The notes beneath the pieces are model-generated. The model was not told the origin of the DNA. It did not search any database and saw only the letters and a list, made by a program, of their open reading frames with translations. DNA of 5,249 bases, from positions 1 through 5,249 of the forward strand of contig JAQSDT010000233.1 of the NCBI GenBank assembly GCA_029946075.1, given 5' to 3'. The position numbers were made by a program, and so were the translations under genes. This stretch comes from a bacterium. GTDB taxonomy: Bacteria; Pseudomonadota; Alphaproteobacteria; Rhizobiales; Xanthobacteraceae. Below are positions 1-4,291 of the stretch, piece by piece (the first letter of the stretch is position 1; each line of letters begins with the position of its first letter).

Positions 1-22
1 TTTGCGGCCCGATACACGGCGT

Positions 23-111
23 CGTCATGGCCGGGCTTGTCCCGGCCATCCACGTCTTGTCTGGTTGACCGAAGGAAGTCGTGGATGCCCGGGACAAGCC
101 CGGGCATGACG
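23..111. repeat. Double-hairpin palindromic intergenic repeat
   Basis: Two 36-nt arms (23-58 and 76-111) are inverted copies with three mismatches, separated by a 17-nt spacer. Each arm is itself a perfect 9-bp hairpin: ATGGCCGGG / CCCGGCCAT at 27-35 and 41-49, and ATGCCCGGG / CCCGGGCAT at 85-93 and 99-107. Both have a 5-nt loop (CTTGT, or its complement ACAAG). Tandem hairpins of this kind resemble REP/BIME-type elements, and this form is familiar to me from Bradyrhizobium and Rhodopseudomonas intergenic DNA. The element ends 11 nt before the start codon of the acetyltransferase gene, so it probably lies in that gene's promoter or leader. No transposase gene is nearby. Confidence 0.85.
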
Positions 112-122
112 GATTTTCGTAG

Positions 123-572
123 ATGACCGCCGATTTTATACTTCGTCCCTATCGCCTTGCGGACGAAGCCGCCGCAATCGAGCTGTGGTGGCTGACCTGG
201 CAGCAGGCGTATCCCTCGATCGATTTCAATGCGCGCGTGGCGTGGTGGCGCGAGCGCTGGCGCAACGAACTGGTGCCGAAGGCATCAATCGTCGTCGCCG
301 AACAGGCAGATGTTCTGATTGGCTTCGTCACGATCGACGGATCGGGCTATCTCGACCAGCTCGTGGTCACGCCGGAGCAATGGGGTTCGCCGCTGGCGAC
401 GGCATTGGTCTATGAAGCGAAGCGGCTCTCGCCGGATGGCGTCACGCTGCTCGTGAACAAGGACAATTCGCGCGCGATCCGCTTCTATGAGCGCAATGGT
501 TTTGCGTATGCCGGCGAGGATGTGAACCCGACGTCAGGGCGCGCGGTGTTGAAGATGGAGTGGAAAGGGTAG
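123..572 (+). CDS. GNAT-family N-acetyltransferase
   Basis: This 149-residue protein is a single GNAT (Gcn5-related) domain and is expected to transfer an acetyl group from acetyl-CoA to an amine. The acceptor cannot be told from the sequence. The N-terminus (residues 5-30) gives the usual first strand and helix and is rich in tryptophan (W22, W23, W26, W41, W42, W46). Strand 4 and motif A cover about residues 78-101. Motif B is clear at 112-127, with the pattern N-xx-N-xx-A-xx-FY-xx-NGF. The acetyl-CoA pyrophosphate loop is degenerate: the usual Q/R-x-x-G-x-G/A reads WGSPLA, so the central glycine is proline. The ATG at 123 directly follows an in-frame TAG (120-122), so no earlier start exists. 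The ribosome site is weak (GGA at 110-112) and abuts the upstream repeat. The gene stands alone, convergent with the exporter. Cytoplasmic; the family call is firm, activity less so. Confidence 0.88.
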   Translation: MTADFILRPYRLADEAAAIELWWLTWQQAYPSIDFNARVAWWRERWRNELVPKASIVVAEQADVLIGFVTIDGSGYLDQLVVTPEQWGSPLATALVYEAKRLSPDGVTLLVNKDNSRAIRFYERNGFAYAGEDVNPTSGRAVLKMEWKG

Positions 573-575
573 TTA

Positions 576-608
576 TCCTTCCTTCTCCCCTTGTGGGAGA
601 AGGAAGGA
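576..608. terminator. 14-bp hairpin between convergent genes
   Basis: A perfect 14-bp inverted repeat (576-589 with 595-608, loop CTTGT) fills the 38-bp gap between the acetyltransferase stop at 572 and the exporter stop at 611. The purine-rich arm GGGAGAAGGAAGGA pairs with its pyrimidine complement. It has no T-run on either side, so it is not a textbook intrinsic terminator. Its place suggests it separates or stabilises the 3' ends of both transcripts. The core resembles a CTTCTCCC-type palindrome that I recall as common in Bradyrhizobium, so it may also be a dispersed repeat. Confidence 0.6.
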
Positions 609-610
609 AG

Positions 611-2459
611 CTAAATCCCCTCGAACTGCAGCCGTGCCAACCGCGCGTACAAGCCGTTCTTGGCGACCAGTTCGGCATGCGTACCCTGTTCGACGATTTT
701 GCCCTGGTCCATCACCATGATGCGGTCGCAGGACAGCACGGTGGCGAGGCGGTGCGCGATCACCAGCGTGGTGCGGTGGCGCATCAATTCCTCCAGCGCG
801 GTCTGCACCAAAGTTTCAGATTCCGCATCGAGCGCCGAGGTCGCCTCGTCCAGCAGCAGCAGCGGCGCGTCGCGCAGGATGGCGCGGGCGATCGCGATGC
901 GCTGGCGCTGGCCGCCGGACAGCGTCACGCCGCGCTCGCCGAGCTGCGCCTCGAAGCCGCCGGGCAGACGTCGCAAGAATTCCGTGGCGTGCGCAAGGTC
1001 CGCGGCGCGCTCGACTTCGGCGTCGGTCGCATCGGGCCGACCGAAGCGGATGTTTTCGCGCGCAGAGGCGGCGAACACCACCGAGTCCTGCGGCACCAGC
1101 GCGATGCGCGCGCACCTCGCGCGGGTCGGCCGCCCTGACCGGCACGCTGTCGAGCGAAATCGTGCCGCGCGCCGGATCGTAGAACCGCAGCAGCAAATGA
1201 AACAGCGTGCTCTTACCCGCGCCGGAGGGACCGACGATCGCGACCTTTTCGCCGGCCTTGACCGATAGCGAGACGTTTTCGATCGCGAGCGTGTCGGGAC
1301 GCGTCGGATAGGCGAAGCTGACATTCTCGAACCCGACATCGCCGCGCGCCGGCTGCGGCAAGGCGACCGGCTGCGGCGGCGCCTTAATCTCGGATTTCAC
1401 CCGCAGTATCTCGAACAGCCGTTCGGCAGCGCCGGATGCGGCCGAGACCTCCCCCCAGACTTCGCTGAGCTGACCCAGGCCCGTTGCGGCGAACGCCGCA
1501 TAGAGCACGAACTGACCGAGCCGGCCCGGCGTGATCTGGCCGGTCAGCACGTCGTGCGAGCCGACCCACAGGATCGCGACCACGCTGGAGAACACGATGA
1601 AGATGATGATGAGCGTGAGCACCGCGCGCGCCCGCGTCGAACTGCGCGCCGCTTCATAGGCCGCTTCGACGTCGCCGCCGAAGCGTTTGGCCGCCAGCCG
1701 CTCGCTGGTATAGGCCTGCACGGTCCTGATCGCGCCGACCAGTTCGGACGCGTAGGCGCTGGCGTCGGCCAGCGTATCCTGCGCGTTACGCGACAGCCGT
1801 CGCACCCAGCGTCCGAATGCGACCAGCGGGATCACGATGATCGGGATCGCCAGCAGCACGAAGCCGGAAAGTTTCGGGCTCGTGATCACCATCATGGCGG
1901 TGGCGCCGATGAACAGCATCAGATTGCGCAGCGCGATCGAGACCGACGCGCCGACCGCCGACTTGATCTGGGTGGTATCGGCCGTCAGCCGCGACACCAG
2001 TTCGCCCGAGCGCGCGGAATCGAAGAAGGCCGGCGACAGCGAGATCAGATGCGCGAACACATCGCGGCGAAGGTCCGCGACGATGCGCTCGCCGATCGTC
2101 ATCACGAGGTAATAGCGGGAGGCACTGGCGGCGGCGAGCACCGCGACGACCGCGATCATGACGCTGAAGTAGCTGTTGATCAGCGCGATGCCTTCGGGGC
2201 TGAAGCCGAAATCGATCATCCGCCGGACCGCGATCGGCACCACCAGCGTGGTGATCGCCGCGATCGTCAGCGAGATGAAGGCAAGCAGCGCGCGCCCCTT
2301 GTAGCGGGCGACGTAGGGCGCCAGCGCCAGCAACGGGCGGAGCCTGGCGCTGTTTTTGGCTGGCTGCGTCAGCTGGGTCTCGACGAGGGCCTCGCCCTCC
2401 AGCAGGGCGTCCCGCCGCGGCGGCGTCCTGACGTCTTCCAGTTGTTCCGCAGCGCTCAT
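611..2459 (-). pseudogene. MsbA-type ABC exporter, fused permease-ATPase, frameshifted
   Basis: This is a half-transporter of the MsbA / TIGR02204-like family: an inner-membrane permease fused to its ATPase, expected to work as a homodimer exporting a lipid or other hydrophobic substrate. The actual substrate is unknown. After a soluble N-terminus (1-45), about six membrane helices are visible near residues 57-78, 94-114, 172-192, 196-216, 279-299 and 313-333. The ATPase domain starts near 372, with Walker A GPSGAGKST at 410-418. At codon 451 (about 1107-1109) the frame breaks within a (GC)4 run. The continuation, down to the stop at 611-613, lies in another frame and still carries the Q-loop (VPQD), the LSGGQ signature, Walker B LLLLDEATSALD and the switch histidine (IAHR). 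One extra GC would give an intact protein of about 616 residues. As written, the first frame reads on as arginine/alanine-rich nonsense to about 816. The start ATG at 2459 has only a weak ribosome site (CGGA). Recent lesion or sequencing error are both possible. Confidence 0.85.
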
Positions 2460-2482
2460 GATCCGATCCGGTTTGCCGCCCC

Positions 2483-2511
2483 CAGATAGGCCGCCCCGCC
2501 CCCGCTGGCAA
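2483..2511 (-). promoter_or_regulatory. Candidate sigma-70-like promoter of the exporter
   Basis: Read on the minus strand there is TTGCCA (2511-2506), 17 nt, then TATCTG (2488-2483), or CTATCT with a 16-nt spacer. The -35 matches the consensus at five of six positions. The -10 is weaker against the E. coli consensus but close to the CTATAT form reported for rhizobial promoters. It would start transcription about 17 nt before the exporter ATG. A second TTGACC lies slightly upstream without a well-placed -10. Prediction by eye only. Confidence 0.3.
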
Positions 2512-2546
2512 ATCCGGTCAATTCCCAGTCAGGGCTGATACGCAGC

Positions 2547-2575
2547 TTGTTTTGACGGCCGCCTTACGTTATAGA
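2547..2575 (+). promoter_or_regulatory. Candidate promoter of rpmE
   Basis: TTGTTT (2547-2552) and TATAGA (2570-2575) are separated by 17 nt in the spacer shared with the divergent exporter gene. The -10 is fair (four of six) and the -35 poor (three of six). A better -35 hexamer, TTGACG, occurs at 2552-2557, but its spacing to the same -10 is only 12 nt. The predicted start would give a leader of about 54 nt. Confidence 0.35.
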
Positions 2576-2609
2576 GCCGCCAAATCCCGTATCTTCTGCA
2601 TTTGAGACG

Positions 2610-2629
2610 GGCGCCAGCGCGCCGAAGGA
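2610..2629 (+). promoter_or_regulatory. GC hairpin abutting the rpmE ribosome binding site
   Basis: GGCGC (2610-2614) can pair with GCGCC (2619-2623) around a CAGC loop. The stem ends one base before the ribosome site GAAGGA (2624-2629), which is six bases from the ATG at 2636. The strong site and spacing fix the start of L31. The hairpin could limit ribosome access or bind a regulator such as L31 itself, but the stem is only five pairs and the role is inference. Confidence 0.35.
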
Positions 2630-2635
2630 TATGCC

Positions 2636-2860
2636 ATGAAAGCCGAAATTCACCCGGATTATCATACGATTACGGTCGTCATGACCGACGGGACCGAGTA
2701 CCAGACCCGCTCCACTTGGGGCAAGGAAGGCGACAAGCTGAACCTCGACATCGACCCGAAGTCGCACCCGGCCTGGACGGGCGGTTCGCAGCAGCTGCTC
2801 GACCGCGGTGGCCGCGTCTCGCGCTTCCAGAAGAAGTTTTCGGGCTTCCTCAAGAGCTGA
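2636..2860 (+). CDS. rpmE: 50S ribosomal protein L31
   Basis: The 74-residue product is ribosomal protein bL31, which binds the large subunit and helps form an inter-subunit bridge. It is recognised over its whole length: the N-terminus MKAEIHPDYH, the TDGTEY and STWGKEGD segments, the LDIDPKSHPAWTGG core (37-50) and the RGGRVSRF stretch (57-64) followed by a basic tail. The length is normal for the family. There is no cysteine, so it lacks the zinc-binding CxxC motif of the C+ form. That is usual, as far as I recall, for alphaproteobacterial L31. A good ribosome site (GAAGGA, six-base spacing) supports the ATG at 2636. It is transcribed alone, divergent from the exporter, and is followed 35 bases later by the A-run of a strong intrinsic terminator. 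Confidence 0.96.
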   Translation: MKAEIHPDYHTITVVMTDGTEYQTRSTWGKEGDKLNLDIDPKSHPAWTGGSQQLLDRGGRVSRFQKKFSGFLKS

Positions 2861-2895
2861 GGTTTTCGCAACCCGGCTAATCGGCCCAGAAATAC

Positions 2896-2926
2896 AAAAA
2901 CGCCCCGGTCTGCCGGGGCGTTTTTT
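2896..2926 (+). terminator. Intrinsic terminator of rpmE, bidirectional form
   Basis: An 8-bp GC stem, CGCCCCGG / CCGGGGCG (2901-2908, 2913-2920), with a TCTG loop is followed by six T and preceded by five A. It is a textbook Rho-independent terminator for rpmE. Read on the other strand it has five T, so it may also stop transcripts coming from the convergent RcdA-family gene. Confidence 0.93.
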
Positions 2927-2942
2927 GTTGGGTTTTACTGAT

Positions 2943-3022
2943 GTCATTCCGGGGCGATGCGAAGCATCGAACCCGGAATCTCAAGATTCCGGGTCTGATC
3001 CTGCGGACCATCCCGGAATGAC
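2943..3022. repeat. Four-arm palindromic intergenic repeat
   Basis: The ends form an 11-bp stem, GTCATTCCGGG (2943-2953) with CCCGGAATGAC (3012-3022). Inside are two more hairpins: CGATGC / GCATCG (2955-2960, 2964-2969, GAA between) and ACCCGGAATCT / AGATTCCGGGT (2971-2981, 2984-2994). About 17 unpaired bases follow. The result could fold as a multi-branched junction. The style matches dispersed repeats I recall from Bradyrhizobium. It fills the gap between the rpmE terminator and the stop codon of the convergent RcdA-family gene, ending 8 nt before that stop. Confidence 0.85.
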
Positions 3023-3030
3023 GAAAGAAA

Positions 3031-3543
3031 TTACTGCTCGAACGCCGCCTTCAGGCGGTTGAGCTGCGGCACCAGCGGATTGCCGATCGGGGCACGTTCG
3101 GTAACCGGGGCGTGGATCGTGGTGTCGAGCCGGCGCACCCGCGCCTGCAGGCTCATCGAGCGGGCGATCAGATCCTGCAATTGCTGCGGCAGCTTTGAAA
3201 TCATGTCTTCCGGGCCGGGATCGGCGGCGGAGAGTTTCACCTTGGTCTTTTCGCGGTTGGCCTGGGTCAGCGTCATCTCGCCTTCCTTGACCGCACGGTG
3301 CAGCAGCAGCCAGGAGGCGAGCTGCATCAGACGGGTGGTGAGGCGCATGCTTTCGGTCGCGTAAGTCAGGCTGACCGAACGTTCCAGCGTCTTGGCCTCG
3401 GTGCGGCCATCGCCGTCGAGATAGGCGGCGGTCTCCTCGACCAGGTCCATGCCTTCCCGGAACAAAACTCCGAACGCCGCGGAGTTGGTCAAACGCTCGC
3501 TAAACAACACGAGCGGGGATTCGCTTTGCGAACGATCCGCCAT
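3031..3543 (-). CDS. rcdA: DUF1465 / RcdA-family protein, putative ClpXP adaptor
   Basis: This 170-residue cytoplasmic protein belongs to DUF1465, the family of Caulobacter RcdA. There RcdA acts with CpdR and PopA to deliver CtrA and other substrates to the ClpXP protease in the cell cycle. Visible landmarks are FSERLTNS (14-21), LFREGMDLVEETAAYLDG (27-44), the conserved helix YATESMRLTTRLMQLASWLL (61-80), the RAVKEGEM segment (83-90) and a C-terminal tail rich in Pro, Arg and Leu (about 141-170). The length is close to Caulobacter RcdA. It looks mostly helical, with no signal peptide or membrane segment. The ATG at 3543 is preferred because GAGGG lies eight bases before it. An extension to 3642 is open but arginine-rich and unlike the family. 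The gene is alone on the minus strand and convergent with rpmE. Family call firm; the adaptor role is transferred from Caulobacter. Confidence 0.85.
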   Translation of the reverse strand: MADRSQSESPLVLFSERLTNSAAFGVLFREGMDLVEETAAYLDGDGRTEAKTLERSVSLTYATESMRLTTRLMQLASWLLLHRAVKEGEMTLTQANREKTKVKLSAADPGPEDMISKLPQQLQDLIARSMSLQARVRRLDTTIHAPVTERAPIGNPLVPQLNRLKAAFEQ

Positions 3544-3571
3544 AGTTAACGCCCTCACGCCACTGTTTACC

Positions 3572-3595
3572 GTACCGGCTTTGAAGCACCGGCTT
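3572..3595. repeat. Short direct repeat upstream of the RcdA-family gene
   Basis: GTACCGGCTT (3572-3581) and GCACCGGCTT (3586-3595) are direct copies with one mismatch at a 14-nt period, about 30-50 bp upstream of the RcdA-family start. They could be a paired regulator site or chance in GC-rich DNA. Confidence 0.3.
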
Positions 3596-3675
3596 ATGAT
3601 GAACAAATCATTGCGCTTGCGGGGGCGAGAGTCCAGCAGCAACCGGATTTATGGTTTCCAAGCTGGTGCGGACGC

Positions 3676-3702
3676 AAAAAAGAGCCGCCGTTTCCGGCGG
3701 CT
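3676..3702 (-). terminator. Intrinsic terminator on the minus strand
   Basis: Read on the minus strand: AGCCGCCG, a GAAA loop, CGGCGGCT, then C and six T (stem 3702-3695 with 3690-3683, T-run 3681-3676). A stable 8-bp stem, tetraloop and U-run make a classic Rho-independent terminator. On the plus strand only four T follow. The nearest minus-strand gene upstream is DUF1192, ending 293 bp away beyond a repeat. The terminator may serve that transcript or an independent small RNA. Confidence 0.85.
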
Positions 3703-3770
3703 TTTGAAGTTGATAACAGGGAGGCGTCAAACAGAGTGGACAGGAGCCACTCGGTGTCCAAACGAGGACG
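3676..3770 (-). ncRNA. Candidate small RNA with anti-Shine-Dalgarno motifs
   Basis: On the minus strand, about 75 nt before the terminator, GAGTGG and CCACTC (3752-3747, 3739-3734) form a 6-bp hairpin whose loop is CTCCTGT. A further CCTCCC (3724-3719) sits in the apparently unpaired stretch between this hairpin and the terminator. Exposed CUCCU/CCUCCC motifs plus a U-rich intrinsic terminator are typical of alphaproteobacterial trans-acting sRNAs (for example AbcR and the alpha-r families), which block ribosome sites. I do not identify this as any named family. The 5' end is not defined and no strong promoter is visible, though the A/T-richer DNA at 3781-3830 is where one would be expected. 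Alternatively this is merely the 3' trailer of the DUF1192 transcript. On the plus strand the same GGGAGG could serve a tiny 15-codon frame (3736-3783), which seems less likely. Confidence 0.3.
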
Positions 3771-3867
3771 CTACCAGTCATAAACGAGAAAGCTTAATCG
3801 ATCGTAAACGACGGAATTTCTTCAGGGTTCGTTTGCCATGTCGGCCATTGGCCGAGTTTTGGAACGT

Positions 3868-3989
3868 GTCGTCCCGGCCCTGCGCCGGGACCCATACCGC
3901 GTTGTGCTATCGATCGAAGGAAGGTGGCGGACGCCCGTGCCAAAATCCATCGGCCGCGGCGTATGGATCCCGGCGTTCGCCGGGATGAC
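3868..3989. repeat. Large inverted repeat with hairpin arms
   Basis: The arms at 3868-3896 and 3962-3989 are imperfect inverted copies, differing at several loop positions and by one base in length. They are separated by about 65 bp. Each arm is itself a hairpin: TCCCGGC / GCCGGGA (3872-3878, 3884-3890) and ATCCCGGCG / CGCCGGGAT (3967-3975, 3978-3986). The element ends seven bases before the DUF1192 stop codon. The GTCATCCCGGCGAACGCC-type arm is familiar to me as a dispersed repeat in Bradyrhizobium and relatives. It may form the 3' end of the DUF1192 message. Confidence 0.8.
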
Positions 3990-3995
3990 GAAACG

Positions 3996-4187
3996 CTACG
4001 TCTTGAAAAAACTGTTCGCCGCATCCTTCGACGCGCGCTTCTTCGTCGCGGCTTCCTGCAGCCGCGCGATCTCTGCATTCATCAGCGCGATGCGCTCGGT
4101 CAGTTCCTCGACCGACAACAGCGACAAATCCTGGCCGATCTCGTGGGTAATTTTCTTCCGCGGCTTGTCGTCGTCTTCAACGGCCAT
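3996..4187 (-). CDS. DUF1192 small coiled-coil protein
   Basis: The 63-residue product matches the DUF1192 family, a short alphaproteobacterial protein of unknown function. The N-terminus is acidic then basic (AVEDDDKPRKK). Next comes the conserved DLSLLSVEELTERI segment (20-33), which runs into an amphipathic helix with heptad-like hydrophobic spacing (about 26-47), then a lysine-rich tail ending FFKT. A short homodimeric coiled coil is likely. There is no signal peptide or membrane segment. The ATG at 4187 is chosen because GAGGAG lies six bases upstream. A longer in-frame start at 4232 would add 15 residues unlike the family. The gene diverges from the quinone oxidoreductase gene across 104 bp, and a palindromic repeat begins right after its stop. 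Confidence 0.85.
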   Translation of the reverse strand: MAVEDDDKPRKKITHEIGQDLSLLSVEELTERIALMNAEIARLQEAATKKRASKDAANSFFKT

Positions 4188-4222
4188 GCATTTCTCCTCG
4201 CGACTTGCGTCCCCCGAAGCGG

Positions 4223-4251
4223 TTGCCAGCATGGGCCGGGCTGGCTAATCA
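4223..4251 (+). promoter_or_regulatory. Weak candidate promoter of the quinone oxidoreductase
   Basis: TTGCCA (4223-4228), 17 nt and TAATCA (4246-4251) lie in the 104-bp divergent spacer. The -35 is good and the -10 poor (two of six). This is the best-placed pair I could find and would give a leader of about 35 nt. Confidence 0.2.
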
Positions 4252-4291
4252 GGGGCCGCATTGAAATTCCCGTATTTCGCAAGGAAAAACC

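Larger units (their letters stand above)
3544..3995. other. 452-bp gene-free interval between two minus-strand genes
   Basis: No frame here gives a convincing protein. The open frames crossing it are arginine/serine-rich and run through the palindromic repeat. Contents in order: the upstream region of the RcdA-family gene with a short direct repeat, a minus-strand intrinsic terminator (3676-3702), structured DNA with anti-Shine-Dalgarno motifs (3719-3752), an A/T-richer stretch with repeated AAACGA motifs (3760-3835), a 15-bp palindrome TCGGCCATTGGCCGA (3841-3855) and a large inverted repeat (3868-3989). Confidence 0.7.

Noticed and set aside
560..1268. Plus-strand open frames of about 190-200 codons
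   Set aside because: They mirror the ATPase lobe of the exporter on the opposite strand and have no family resemblance.
1554..2489. Plus-strand open frame of 311 codons
   Set aside because: It lies antisense to the exporter, is extremely rich in Arg, Asp, His and Gln with no domain pattern, and is typical of the complementary frame of a GC-rich gene.
2943..3022. tRNA-like cloverleaf
   Set aside because: Multi-arm fold but no T-loop GTTCRA motif, anticodon arm or CCA-compatible acceptor; it is better explained as a palindromic repeat.
3544..3570. CtrA box upstream of the RcdA-family gene
   Set aside because: Only a single TTAAC half-site is present; the second TTAA at the 7-base spacing is missing on both strands.
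3736..3783. Tiny plus-strand ORF (GTG, 15 codons) after GGGAGG
   Set aside because: The spacing to the GTG is about 11 bases, the peptide resembles nothing I know, and the same bases are better explained by minus-strand RNA structure.
3449..3988. Plus-strand open frame of 179 codons
   Set aside because: It starts antisense inside the RcdA-family gene and runs through a terminator and a palindromic repeat; composition is Arg/Ser-rich and unlike a real protein.
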